A DNA stretch of 64,000 nt from Adiantum capillus-veneris (GCA_014529385.2 CM043961.1:15022478-15086477); one strand, 5' to 3'. Counted from the stretch's first letter, positions 32,797 through 44,252 are shown. Numbers and translations are program-made. The notes: generated by a model not told the origin, from the letters alone.

Positions 32797-34500
32797 CTAT
32801 GGATAGTTTCTTTGGCGAGCACTTAGTACCTTTGCTCCAAATCTTACCACATACCTGTGTCCTTCTTTGTCATCTTGCCCTATTGCCCATCCAATCCCTG
32901 TAGGACTGGTATCTACTGTCACAATCACTGGCCTTTGACACTCATAGTCTACCTTTCTCAAAGTCGTTGCTGACTGGAGTAACTCCTTTAGCTTTTTCAT
33001 GGATTTTACATGTGCTTCTGTCCATTTAAACTTTTGATTCTTTCTAAGAAGTTGATAAAGAGGATCAGCTACATGTGCATAATGTGGAATCCAAATAACA
33101 TAGAAGACACATGCTCCCAAAAACCTTCTAACCTCAGTGATGCTAGTGCATGTTTCTTTCATTCTTTGGATGGCATCTACCTTTGATGGACAAGGTTTCC
33201 TACCATATGGCCCGCACATGTGCCCCACAATGAGCACTTCTTTGACACCAAACATAGACTTTTTCCCTGACAATGTAAGATTCACTTCTTCCAACCTAGA
33301 CAAAATTTTATCACAATCATTTATGTGATTTACCACAAACCTGTGACATCCCTTGAGATCCAAAGCTTCATCTTTGTCACTTTCTTCACATCCTTTGATA
33401 GGCAAATCATCAATGAAAGGCATTGTGATTTGAGGAATAAAGTCACGTAAGACCTTATTCATCCCATTCATCATATGTGCAACCGAGTTGGTTGCTCCCT
33501 GTGGCAAGGTACACATCCTTACCAAACCCAAAGGTGTCCTCATGGTTGTCAAGTCTCTGCTTTCGATTGCAAGCTGAAATTGATCATACCCTGAGTAGAG
33601 ATCCCCCATTGAGTAGATTGCCCTCCCTGCAAACGCCTTTGCAAATTCATCCACAATTGGACCTGTACCTACATTTCTAATTGTCACCTTGTTCACTGGT
33701 TGCATATCTTGGATGAAGCGTAGAGAACCATTCTTCTTTGGAACTGTGAACCACCTATTTGAGTATGGAGCACAAGAAGGCTTCAAGATTGCCATTTTGA
33801 TTTTCTCATTCAGTAGCTCTACTAACTTTGGCAAATGAGCCTTTGGAACCGGAATAGGCCGCAGATTCCAAGGCACATGAGGTATTGTGAAAATTACCAT
33901 AGGAGCTACAATATAAGGATCAACACATCCTATCTCATGTGGCTCAAATGCAAAAGCCTTACCATGCTTTGAAAGCATTTCTTTGAAGCACTTTGTCTCC
34001 TTCTGTGTTAGAAACTCCTCGCAACCAATCTGCAACTCTTGAAAAGACTCCTTTGTGAAGGTATGCCCGATCTTTTTAGGATTCCGCAAACTTGGTTGTA
34101 AAGAAGCCTGTTCAATCTTTTCCCTGTTGTTGGGTGGTAAGGGTGAAGCTACTAGTTTCACCTTCTTTGCTACACTCTTGTATTTAGTTTCAACATAGAC
34201 TTCTGGGCCAACTGTTTGGCTTTCTTTAAAGGCTTCTATTACTTGATACATTTCCATAGAGCAAACTTCCACAACTTCATTTTCAAGATGCAAACTAGAC
34301 CTCATTATAGCATCAAGCTCACCCATAGTATCTACAAAAGAAACTTGTTCACACAAACCCAAAACATTTTCAGTAGGCTCTAGCAACCCACTCTTTTTCA
34401 TGCCTATTTGTACATTATGCACATATTGCCTCTCACATCTCTTCAAATCTTCAAGTTTTGTAAAACATACTGATCCATTCCTTGTTACCAAGGAGCTCAT
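32797..34500 (-). CDS. Reverse transcriptase / RNase H of the chimeric gypsy (FIDD box)
   Basis: A 567-residue open frame. Residues about 190-240 begin the RT (VPWNLRPIPVPKAHLPKLV). The core includes APYSNRWFTVPKKNGSLRF, GDLYSGYDQFQLAIESRDL and MCTLPQGATNSVAHMMN. The catalytic box is MPFIDDLPIKG, an FIDD variant instead of YVDD. VRRFLGACVFYVIWIPHYA and VDTSPTGIGWAIGQ lead into RNase H. The FIDD..PIKG wording and SNRWFTVPKKNGSLRF are, from memory, characteristic of a gypsy lineage common in basidiomycete fungi and much less so of the usual plant chromovirus, Tat or Athila groups. The frame is open over its whole length, which fits a young insertion. Confidence 0.88.
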   Translation of the reverse strand: MSSLVTRNGSVCFTKLEDLKRCERQYVHNVQIGMKKSGLLEPTENVLGLCEQVSFVDTMGELDAIMRSSLHLENEVVEVCSMEMYQVIEAFKESQTVGPEVYVETKYKSVAKKVKLVASPLPPNNREKIEQASLQPSLRNPKKIGHTFTKESFQELQIGCEEFLTQKETKCFKEMLSKHGKAFAFEPHEIGCVDPYIVAPMVIFTIPHVPWNLRPIPVPKAHLPKLVELLNEKIKMAILKPSCAPYSNRWFTVPKKNGSLRFIQDMQPVNKVTIRNVGTGPIVDEFAKAFAGRAIYSMGDLYSGYDQFQLAIESRDLTTMRTPLGLVRMCTLPQGATNSVAHMMNGMNKVLRDFIPQITMPFIDDLPIKGCEESDKDEALDLKGCHRFVVNHINDCDKILSRLEEVNLTLSGKKSMFGVKEVLIVGHMCGPYGRKPCPSKVDAIQRMKETCTSITEVRRFLGACVFYVIWIPHYAHVADPLYQLLRKNQKFKWTEAHVKSMKKLKELLQSATTLRKVDYECQRPVIVTVDTSPTGIGWAIGQDDKEGHRYVVRFGAKVLSARQRNYP

Positions 34501-34568
34501 CGAGAAAGTTTCACCTATTTTTGGATTAGGCGAGACCCTTTTTCTTTCTGTACCACTGCAATCCCGCT

Positions 34569-35864
34569 TTACAATGGTACTTGGCCAAAACCCATCATTT
34601 CTCTATGATCATGAAACTCTTTGCTTACCTTTGGTAGAGGATGTTCTCTAAGGTTGTCACGATTTCTTTCATGGTTTACACAGACTGTGAGAAATTTGAC
34701 AGCTCGTTTACCATCTTTGCTGCGAATTCTAGCATATGCTGAACCATCGTCCATTACCTTTGTTTCCATTCGAACTCCCACAATGTAGGGTTGTCCAAGG
34801 ATGAGATGATATGAAGATGTATCCTGTACAAAGAAGTTTTGGTAAATCTTTACATCACCTATTGTTACCTTCACACCCGGACATGCTGCATACAATTCAC
34901 CGGATGAATTATTTGCCACTTTTACCATCCAGCCATGATCTGTGTCCATCGGCCATTTGCACTTGTTGTAGAGACTCTTTGACATTATGTTTATTTCTGA
35001 ACCATGGTCAATCAAGGCAACAAATGGCTCTTCAAGATCACCTAGCTTGACCAAAGTTTCTGTAGTAGTTCTTGCCCAATGACTTCGTGAATAGTAACTC
35101 CTAGGAATATCTTCAACTTCTTCATCATCATTTGAGAAATGCACTTGCTTCACTCTCCCACTAGATTGGTAGCATCCTACCACAGCTCCATCATTCTCCT
35201 TATTTTGCAATTGCATCCCTTGTGTCTTTGAGGTTTCCCCTTCAACCTGTGGACGAGAAACTTCAGCAAGGGTTTGCCTCTTCCTCTTGATGATGTCAAT
35301 GATCTCCTCATGGAATTCACGCTTTGCAATGCCAAGAACTTCTCCCAGAGTAAACTCAATCTTGATATTCAAGATCCTTTCCTCCAAGACTTTCTTTAAA
35401 TCTGTAGCAACCTCAATATCAGATTGTAGTTTATAAGTTGGGCCTTTTGTCTTACCTTTCGTTGGCTCTTTTTTCTTTCCTGTTGTAGACTCCTCCATGA
35501 GTACTTCAGGTGGAGATGCTCCTTGTGTTAAGGGTGTTTGAGAAGGCATTGAGTCTCTTCTTCCCCCACTTCTAGAAGCTCTTTTTGATGGTCCTTCATC
35601 AGCATTCTCACGTCTGCGCTTCTCTTCTACAATTGCCTCATTTTGTTGGCATTTTGTAATGTAGGCATGCACTGACAATGAGTCCACTGGATCATTCCAT
35701 CCTGTTTCTAGACGTATGCAATCACCTGCTTCATGTAGAATCTCTTTTGTAAGCTTTCCCTTTTTAGCTAATTGCATGACATTTGGCCAAATTTGACCAT
35801 GATGTTGACGAAGGAAATTTGGAATGGCGGCCTCTACACCAAAACAAACTCCATTGCGCCACAA
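34569..35864 (-). CDS. Gag C-terminal region and aspartic protease of the chimeric gypsy
   Basis: A 431-residue frame. The N-terminal part is a charged, Lys/Glu-rich region with no clear zinc knuckle. Residues about 270-370 are a retropepsin-like domain: EPFVALIDHGSEINIMSKSL with D-H-G in place of the usual D-S/T-G, then DTSSYHLILGQPYI, the closing motif (LGxP). The start at 35,864 lies 60 bp after a long CT tract (in sense) and may not be the true gag start; the first half of gag is probably missing together with the 5' leader. About 70 bp separate it from the RT frame, with a phase change. Confidence 0.72.
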   Translation of the reverse strand: MWRNGVCFGVEAAIPNFLRQHHGQIWPNVMQLAKKGKLTKEILHEAGDCIRLETGWNDPVDSLSVHAYITKCQQNEAIVEEKRRRENADEGPSKRASRSGGRRDSMPSQTPLTQGASPPEVLMEESTTGKKKEPTKGKTKGPTYKLQSDIEVATDLKKVLEERILNIKIEFTLGEVLGIAKREFHEEIIDIIKRKRQTLAEVSRPQVEGETSKTQGMQLQNKENDGAVVGCYQSSGRVKQVHFSNDDEEVEDIPRSYYSRSHWARTTTETLVKLGDLEEPFVALIDHGSEINIMSKSLYNKCKWPMDTDHGWMVKVANNSSGELYAACPGVKVTIGDVKIYQNFFVQDTSSYHLILGQPYIVGVRMETKVMDDGSAYARIRSKDGKRAVKFLTVCVNHERNRDNLREHPLPKVSKEFHDHREMMGFGQVPL

Positions 35865-35923
35865 GGGAAATGAGATAAGGGCACCACCTAGTCTTGGAAG
35901 CGTGGACTAGGACCGCTACACAA

Positions 35924-35984
<61 letters not shown>
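35924..35984. repeat. (GA)n microsatellite upstream of the gypsy gag/protease frame
   Basis: About 61 bp of GA on the plus strand with one CA interruption, 60 bp upstream of the ATG at 35,864 of the minus-strand frame. Confidence 0.95.
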
Positions 35985-35986
<2 letters not shown>

Positions 35987-36054
35987 ACTATGAATGAAGC
36001 ATTAACCTTAGTGTGTGTACAAGGAATGGATGACTTCAAACACTCCCAACACAA

Positions 36055-37270
36055 ATAGCATGTAGATTACCAAACAACCACTCAAGGATTAGCCAAGATC
36101 ACATCAAGCACTCTCACACATATATAAAAGATTTCTCTTAATGAACATAAGTAAGAGAAGGAGAGGTTACTAGCATGAAACAATTTGCACTCTAGAATGT
36201 GCAAGAATAGAGTGAATGAATGAGCTTATGGGCTCATGGTGAGTGATACAAAGACTCAATGGGGCTGAGGGAGGCTTGAAATTACAAAGGGGAAGGCCTC
36301 TTTATATAGGAAAGAGAGTGATTAGGAGTGAGGTTAAGATCCAAGTGTAATTTGTACAAATGAAGCTTGATTAGGGACATTCAACCAATGAAGAAGCTCC
36401 TTCCAAGTGATTTGTTGACCAATTAGCTCCATCATCACTTGTGTTGTCTTCACTCCTTTCTCCATATCTTGAGTCCAAGAGCTTCCTTATTTTAAAATGT
36501 AAAGAATCTACATAAAATCAATACATATCTAGTAATAATAGAAAGGGGTTGAATGAGAACTTATGAATTACAACAAGATTAAGCATGACTTGAGAGGTGA
36601 TTAGAGGAGGAATTTTGATGGGTTTTTGAGCTTGAGAGAGAGGAGGAAGGAGAGGAGGGTGAGAAGACTAATGGCTGATTTTTAGAGAAGGTCTCAATGT
36701 GGAAAAGGAAGGGTGTATGTGTGTGTAAAGGTAGAGGGGGTGGTCTCCACCACAGTTGAAAAAACTGGCGTCCGCCATTTTGGCCATATCTCCTAGACCG
36801 TAGATGCAAAAATTATAAAAAAAATATGGCCAAAATCTCCAGCTCATTAGCTACAACTTTGATAAAGACAACTTTCTTGGATCGGAGTGGAAGTATTTTT
36901 TAAAAATTCAGCAAAATCATGTGTCTGGTTCCTTCCTTTACCAAGTCTTCCACTTGGGTCCCATTTGTTTGAATCATCATATGGCTCCAAAGCCATGATG
37001 ATATGAGCCACTCATGACCCTTGAATCATGGGTGCATGGCTCCACAACCACATCATATCTTTTCTTTTCACATTTACATATTTTTCCTTCCCTTACCACT
37101 AGGTTCTCCCTCTACCTTTCACCTCCGGTGAACTAGTCAAGAAAAAATTCCTATCAAATCTTTTTTTTTTAATTTTTCCAAGAGGTTGTTCTCACTCTTT
37201 CTTTTATTGTAAACCTCTAGAAGCAAGGAAAACCAACAAAATATACTAAACAAAAATTTGTGATAGGCTC
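36055..37270 (-). repeat. LTR-like sequence of a second gypsy element, diverged from the flanking LTRs
   Basis: In the minus sense a purine tract (TTTGGGGGGCCTA, about 37,272-37,284) precedes TGATCCGAGCCTATCACA, the probable LTR start. A TATA-like CCTATATAAAGAGG lies at about 36,298. The stretch around CTCCAGCTCATTAGCTAC (36,835) is clearly related to CTTCAGCTCATTAGCTAC in the flanking LTRs (30,330), but the rest is diverged. It directly follows the Tat-like integrase, so it is taken as that element's 3' LTR. Its other end was not found. Confidence 0.55.
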
Positions 37271-37317
37271 GGATCATAGGCCCCCCAAACCTGGCTAGGG
37301 GTATTTATGCCTCTAGC

Positions 37318-38475
37318 CTACTTTCCTTGATCTTGAGCCGACCTTATCCTGATGTGATAAGGCTTTAGACGCCATCCATTTGTCCTGGTCTTGTGCACTT
37401 TACCATCAATGTCTTGAAGTCTGTAAGAGCCATTTTTGAACTTTTTGGTGACCAAGAACGGGCCTTCCCATCGGAAAAGAAATTTTCCATCCTTACGAGT
37501 GTCGAAGCGATTGTCATATCGAAGCACCAGAGATCCCTTTTTGATGTCTTTGGATGCTAGCTTTTTGTTGAACTTTTCTCTGCGCTTCTCTGCTTCTTGA
37601 GAATAGTGGTTGATGGCTTCTTCACGATCCAATTGCAGCCTCTCTAGATCCATGATCCTTTGATGTACTTTCTCCTTTTGAGAGCCTACCTGGCTATCCA
37701 ATATTCGAAGACTTGTTAACTTCACTTCAATGGGCAAAAGCGCCTCCTTTCCATAAACCAAATGAAAGGGTGTGTACCCTAATGTGGTTTTGAAGGAGGT
37801 TCTATAGGCCCATAGAGCTCCATTCAGGTGTTTGTCCCAATCTTGGCGCCTGGCATGTACCTGTTTGGTGAGAATTTTGCAAATGATTCCATTTACCTTT
37901 TCCACCAAACCATTGCACTGAGGATAGTAAGGAGTAGAGTGTTGATGCTGAATATTTAGCTTCTTCATGAGTTCTCCTACCAAGTCTGCTCTAAACCCTG
38001 GTCCTCTATCAGATAGTATTTCAAGAGGGGTGCCAAACCGGCAACAGATGTGGTCAAAGATGAACTGACTCACATCCTTAGCAGTATTTCTATTGGTCGG
38101 CATAGCCTCAACCCATCTAGTCATGTAGTCTACTCCTATGATGATGTACTCTTTACCTGACTGAGTGCGTGGTAGAGGCCCTATGGCATCAATTCCCCAC
38201 TTCTCAAAGGGCCCATATACCTTTATTGGGTTCTGAGGTTCAGCTATGAGCCGTCATGGTCCTGCTTTCTGACATTCATCACATGTTTGACACCAGTATT
38301 TGACATCACGATGAAGACTTGGCCAAGTAAACCCAACTTGTAGAACCTTTCTACTAGTGACGTCGTGTGCAAAGTGTCCTCCGCACATATCATCGTGACA
38401 AGCTTTTAAAATCTCTTCAATTTCACTCTTCAAAGGCACTCTCCTAAGCACACCATCCTTACCAAGACAATACAA
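37318..38475 (-). pseudogene. Integrase of a Tat-like gypsy element (fragment inside the chimera)
   Basis: Frame 38,475-38,254 carries the zinc-binding region (CHDDMCGGHFAHDVTSRK; WCQTCDECQKAG). After stops, frame 38,124-37,318 holds the catalytic core: MTRWVEAMPTNRNTAKDV, ILSDRGPGFRADLVGEL, STPYYPQCNGLVEKVNG (D, D and E present). It is followed by FKTTLGYTPFHLVYGKEA and a GPF module (FRWEGPFLVTKKF). The style (SDRGPGF; VYGKEALLPIE) is that of the plant Tat/Athila branch, unlike the integrase at 31,042-32,142. This shows that two gypsy lineages are joined here. Confidence 0.85.
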
Positions 38476-38520
38476 TTCATCATTTACTATGCGATACCTA
38501 GTAGCCTTCCTAGCTAACCA

Positions 38521-39104
38521 TCACCTTTCCCCTGCATTCAAGTGTTTAGGAGCCTCTCCTTGGTCCAGAATGTGCATAATATCTTCCAAGTCCTCCTTGC
38601 CTTGCTGAAGTGGAAGTTTGATGGCCACTCCTCCCACTATTGACTCATTTAACTTTGATGATGCTAGGTGGTCTGCATCCTTGTTCTGGTCTCTTGGCAC
38701 ATGATGTACTTGTGCCTCCCTAAATCTCCTCATAAGAGCTTTGGCTTCTCTCATTTTAGTAGAGAGACGGGCATTTTTGCAAGCCCATGTACCTTGCATT
38801 TGCCTTACCAAAAGCATGGAGTCACCAAAAGCGTTTAATCTCTTAATTGAATTATCGAGGCACCAACAAAGGCCATGAATTAGAGCATGATATTCTGCTT
38901 CATTGTTGGAGTGGACATCTTCTAGAGTGATCCCTTCACCATGGATCCTCTCTCCCAATGGAGATAAGACCACGATGCCTACAGCTGCCTTATCCTTGGT
39001 TCTCTTGTATGCTCCATCAAAGTAGAGGCTATAAGCATTGACCAAAGCCTCTGGAGCTGGAGGTGGTGGAAGTTCCTTTCTCTTCAAATGGAAAACTTTT
39101 TCAT
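38521..39104 (-). pseudogene. Second-type (archaeal-like) RNase H of a Tat-like gypsy, 5'-truncated
   Basis: The frame 39,087-38,521 contains YFDGAYKRTKDKAAVGIVV, SNNEAEYHALIHGL, GDSMLLVRQMQGTW and VPRDQNKDADHLASS, the full RVT_3-type RNase H pattern (D, E, D, D). Plant Tat elements carry such an extra RNase H between RT and integrase. The open phase continues upstream to 39,104, where it is cut abruptly and joined to the truncated LTR; RT and gag of this lineage are absent. Confidence 0.87.
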
Positions 39105-39105
39105 A

Positions 39106-39821
39106 GACTAGGGTTTGGAAAGAAGTGCAATCAAAGAAGACTCACTCTTTCTCTCTTGCATTCACACACACAAAGAAAGAATGCAAAAGAGAATGTCAAA
39201 ACAATACGAAGATGAAAACATCAAGGCTATGGTCATATCGTATCATGGGTAATATGAAAGGGTTAATGGATGAGTTAATGGCATTCAATCTTGGCTGACC
39301 AAATAGGCTACGAATTGTTCTTTGCAATTGTAGTTTTGTGCTTACCATAATATATATATTTTGTCTAGTGATTGGGATTAATTGTGTGTACAAATCCTCT
39401 AGGTTCATAGCAAGATAACTACGCTTATATCAAAAGAAAAATTATAGTCTATGAGAGGTAGTATGATGGGATCCGGTGATAGAAGTATTTCATTGAGCCT
39501 TTCAGGGCCAAAGAGAAACACTATACGTTGTTGAAAGTGTATTTTACGACTAATCCATACGTTAATTCTAATAGATGGTACAGAGTGAAAGCGATAGAAA
39601 TGATCATTATGTGGGTTATTCATCTAGGATAGTATGTGAGAAATGTAGATATGAGAGAAGTGAAGAGATGAGAATTTTCCCTCCCAAGCCCTATTCTTGC
39701 CCGTAGACAATAAGGATACTGCGGGGAGAGATGTACCTGTAGCAAAGAGAACCTAAAATTTGTAGAGAGGATGAATTACTAAGAGTGAGAGAGATAGATT
39801 TGGTTAAGGAGATGAGATTAG

Positions 39822-39860
<39 letters not shown>

Positions 39861-41030
39861 GGATTAGAGATGAAAAAGAAAACAATAAGAAATCAAGAAA
39901 ACATCAATGTAGAACACATCTTACTTGACAAACCCTTCGGCACCATTATTGATGGAGAGAGAAGAAGAGGGGAGCACTCCACTTTGATTGATATGCCAAG
40001 TACAACACCTTCTTTGATTAGAGTTGATCTTCCAAGGATAGCGTACAAGAATGGCTAGTCTTCCTCTAGGAGAAAGTGTAGGCTTGGGCTTATGTTAATG
40101 GGGCTAAGTACAATTAGGCATTACTACTCACTCCCTCAAGAATTCCTCTCATCAATGGCTTGAATGCTTGAGTTCCTTCCAAGGAAGAAGAGGTCCCCTT
40201 TTATAGGTGAAGGGAACCCCCAAGGGTTTACACAAGAAGAGAGGAGCTAGTGTGAACAGGAATTGGAAAAGTTGGAAATGAGCTGTCCCTGCATGATGTG
40301 GGCAGACTGGGGTCCAGTATTTTGATCATATCTCCTCAACCGTGGCTCCAAATAAAAAAGTAAAAATATGAGCAAAAACTTCAGCTTAGTAGCTACGATT
40401 TTTATTTTAAAATTGTTTTCCAATTCAAATTGGAACCTTGTGTAAAAAATTCATCAAAATAGGGTCCATTTATGGCAGCAAAAGTCTTCATGTGGTCTCC
40501 TTAGCCTAGACTTTCATTTAATTCCAAAGGACACCTCATGCCATATGAAAGCATGACATTGCTCCTTGACAAAGTTTTGTAATCATGCTTGCAATAATGC
40601 ATTAAAATAAGTGTATCTTTGAAATCATGCCACCTAGTGTCCCACTAGGATTTGATTCTCTCCTAGTAGCTATTTAAAAAGAAATATAAGAAAAGTATAA
40701 AAAATACATAGAATATATATATATTAGAGTTTACCCTAGATATAGGATCTAGCTAGGGTGTGAAATGATAATGAAATAGTAGAAATAAAGAATCAATGCT
40801 TTTTGCCCCAAGTTAAAGAGGCGGAGCTATTGATGCTTTTCCCATAGTATTTTCTGATGGTAAAGTAAGGATATGTTACCCTTGAGAAAAATAATAGGAT
40901 GAGATAGAAGGCTTATTATTATCCTTAAATATACATATGTACACTATAGGAAATATAATTATGTATCTAAAAAAATACAAGATAGATCTTGTAGCATGCG
41001 TTCCCACTATGTACGTGTCACAGCACGACA
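39106..41030 (-). repeat. 5' LTR of the chimeric gypsy element, lacking its last 110 bp
   Basis: Closely similar to 29,082-30,983. In the minus sense it starts TGTCGTGCTGTGACACG at 41,030 next to the ACGT duplication. It stops at 39,106, inside the LTR, fused to an RNase H coding sequence, so the U5 end and primer site are missing. TATA box at 40,197-40,210. The (TA)n run (about 39,827-39,857) is longer than in the other LTR. Confidence 0.87.
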
Positions 41031-44000
41031 ACGTCGAACAAGTCGACAAAAAATCCTCTGTAATCGATCCTCAAAATCTCTTGTAGCATACCGAAGTAAG
41101 TGAGTTCCGCCACCACAAGATCTGCATTAGAGGAACGTCGTCGACTAAACTCTTCAAATTTTGCCATGATTCCACAATCTTGAGTAAAACGCTTTTTGTC
41201 GATCCGTTCCACCCTAAAATGTCGACCTTTACACCGTTCAAACGTTTAGAAATAAAGTCACTAGCTAGTCGTACATTGCAAACTTACCTTGGTCGCGTAA
41301 CCCCGAGAGTACTCCCACTCTTCCTCAGTCACTTCGTCACCGCATTGTTGTGCACTTTTCAATTGGTTGTGCAACCATCTTAAGCTCATGAATGTTGGTA
41401 GGCACTCCATAACCGTCGGATAGTGCATCTGTGGTTGTCTTCCCCGTCTCCACTCGATTCGTGCCCTTTGTCGCTCTTGCTTTGTATCCTCATATTGTGA
41501 AATCCACTTTTGCATCACTAGATTGTGAAGCATGCAAAATCGGTTGATTTTAGCCTTTAGATCTTCCGTCATCTTCTTCTCAATACCGAGATTGCACATG
41601 ATAATCCCAGATATGCGCTCATCATCTATGGTTCGCCATAGCGTGTCCCGGGCTTTATCAAATCCGTCTAGCTACTCTCCAATGTACACTAGGGACTCTG
41701 ATACCAACCAACCTTCTGCCATGCTACCCTCCGGACGTGCCTTTTGACGCACATATCCCTTAAGCGTTTTCATGAAACGTTCTAAGAAGAACATCCATCT
41801 GGAATGAACTGTGCTAGCTATTTCCACCTCATCAACTATGTGAACAAGAAGATGCACCTGAATGGTTAGCATGGTAGTAGGAAAATGTTTCTCAAACATG
41901 CACACAAGCTCCGCAGCATTTAGTTTGGTGAATGGTATGGAGTCTACGTTGATCTCCTTTTGTGAGATCCATTGCACCAGCTTTGCAAGTTTGTAGATTG
42001 TGTTACGGATGTCGAGAGACAAACATCCCTCAATGGCAACCGGTAAAATAAACTGTAAAGTATGTGCAGCAATGATATTAAAGTTCACATTTTATGCAAT
42101 GATATTAAAGTCCACTATGAATGTACCTGACACATTTTTATACCAATCGTGTGACTTCAAACCGGTAAGCTTTCCTTCTTTAGTAAAACACGTTCGGAGC
42201 GAGTGCATTACGCCAGTGGGGGTCCGCAAAGATCGAATGGTCCCTTTTACTTTGCGTTCTTGGGCTCCTGTGAAAATCCATGGTGGCTTACTTTGCGTTC
42301 TTGGGCTCCTGTGAAAATCCATGGTTTGCGGCCAATATTGCTCCATACGATCCACATTTCTAAGGTCAACTCTAGCTCCCAAAGTATCTTTCTTGCCGGT
42401 CAGATGGTCCCATAGTAGATTACCCACATTCTTGAATATGTGCATTGGATCGAGCAAGTGATTGATCATGAGTCGGGGCCAGTATGGTAACTCGTACCAT
42501 AGAGATAGTCTCTTCATCCCTGGAGGCAATCCTTCATCGCACATCTCCTTCTGCTCTAACCATGCTTGTGCAGACATCCTTGGTGGCTCTCTTCCCAAAA
42601 AGCCGTCGCGTAACACATGATTCTCTGGAAGATACGCTTGATGACCTTTGTAGATTTGCTTCTTCAATGAGGGCGCCCTACGTGCATTCAGTCTAGGTCC
42701 ACATGTGACACATGCTCTGTATCCGCTTGTTTGAAGCCCTGCATGTATACACATGATAATAGATCAACTATGGAAAAAAACAAGATTTACAGTGTCTGAG
42801 TGAGGAGTGTCAATAGATCACCTGAGCATTTTGTTAGCCCGGGATAGTCATGCATGGTCCACATTAGAATGCCTCTGATCAAAGCATTCCGTCGTCCTGT
42901 GTGTCGGCTCATATCCACCACCTCTATGCCAATCCACAATTGTTGTAGCTCTTCCAATAGTGGACGAAGATACACATCCATATTCTCCACTTTATATCGC
43001 CCTGGCACAATCAAGCTTAGCCATAGGTGCCCCTTCTTCGTAGTCAACCACGGGGGAATGTTGTAGTTGACGATGACAACGGGCCATACACTGTAAGATG
43101 TTGATCTTTGACCAAATGGATTTACGCCATCCATAGCCAGGCCTAAGCGCAAATTTCGAGCTTCCCTAGCAAAATCCGACCATGTTCCATCTATATGTTT
43201 CCAGGCTACGCAATCTGCAGGAATTCGTAGCACACCATCCGAAGATTTATTCTCCTCATGCCATGATGCTAGGGCGGCCATGGACTTACATTCGAAGAAA
43301 TGCTTGATACGAGGAAGCAGAGGAAAATGTCGCAAAACCTTTTGTGGAATTTTTGTCCCGTGAAGATCTACTCGATATCTTTCGGAATCACATTTCGAAC
43401 ACTTCTCCATGTCTATGTATTCCCCTCTGAAAAGAATGCAGTCATTAGGACAAGCGTGGATAGAATTGTAATCCATCCCCAAGTTTCGCAAAATCTTTCT
43501 TGCTTCATCTCAGGAATCTGGCATCACATTGTCAGCTGGTAGTATGTGCTCTTTAAGAAATCTACACAACATAAAAATACGATACAGTCGTGTAAGAATC
43601 TATTAGATCATTATACATTTAGAGTCTTATTAAAGTAAACTAATTGTAATAGATCACCTGAAAAGCGATGTGATGCTAGTGTCACTCCATCCAAACTTTG
43701 CCTGCATGTTGAGAAGAACCAGGAGTGCTTTCAATCTAGACATACGTGCTCCATTATACAATGGCGTATCGGCTTCACTCTTCATATCATCATAGATAAG
43801 CCTTTCTGAATCCATGATCGTCTCGATCATTTCATCAATCTCGGGCTCAAACATTGCCTCGTTGGGAATGTGCTCTGCATGATCATCCCCCAAGCTGTCA
43901 GAGGCTACATCTTGTGGCGTCACATATGCTGCTTGACCAAAGCGCGTGCGAACACGTCTATTGGGTTGCAAGATTGCTGCTTGTTGGCCAGTGTCAAAGT

Positions 44001-44190
44001 CCGACGAGTTATAATTGGCAACAACTCGATCTATAATAGATGGATCGAACTCGCCAAATTCGCGAATGTGCTGCAAAGAAACACGTCTTGTCCGTCGCAC
44101 AGCATACTTGCATTGATTACAAGGACATAAGACCCTCGTTGAGAGATAGGTGTTTCGGTTGGATGGTCCCACATCCTCGTCACTACTCAT
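41031..44190 (-). pseudogene. TNP2 transposase (Transposase_21 family), CACTA copy I, upstream part
   Basis: A multi-exon transposase. Exon 1 (44,190-43,654) has the transposase-associated motif LCPCNQCKYAV and RMSRLKALLVLLNMQAKFGW. Exon 2 (about 43,562-42,787) has LGMDYNSIHACPNDCILFRG and the core DGVNPFGQRSTSYSVWPVVI. Exon 3 (42,754-42,320) has LSLWYELPYWPRLMINHLLD and DPMHIFKNVGNLLW. DUF4218 (42,088-41,672) has TIQVHLLVHIVDEVEIA and QKARPEGSMAEGW. The DUF4216 start is at 41,212-41,031. It has two nonsense codons relative to copy III, TGA at 43,510-43,512 (CGA there) and TAG at 41,672-41,674. It also has a 36-bp duplication near 42,255-42,325 that disrupts a small intron, and the gypsy insertion. 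Not functional. Confidence 0.87.
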
Positions 44191-44252
44191 AATGAGGATA
44201 AAAATCTTATAACCTGGACAACAAATTTAATATTCTATTGTCATTCTTCGTC

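Larger units (their letters stand above)
28972..41030 (-). mobile_element. Chimeric Ty3/gypsy retrotransposon inserted in the CACTA TNP2 gene
   Basis: A 12.06 kb minus-strand element with nearly identical LTRs (28,972-30,983 and 39,106-41,030). LTR ends are TGTCG..CGACA and the flanks are ACGT duplications. Next to the 3' LTR it carries gag/protease, RT, RNase H and integrase (35,864-31,042) and a polypurine tract. The 5' side is abnormal: the 5' LTR stops about 110 bp early and is joined to the RNase H and integrase of a different, Tat-like gypsy lineage (39,087-37,318), followed by a diverged LTR-like sequence (about 36,060-37,270). The primer site and the first part of gag appear lost. The element arose by recombination or a nested insertion followed by deletion. 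Confidence 0.8.
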
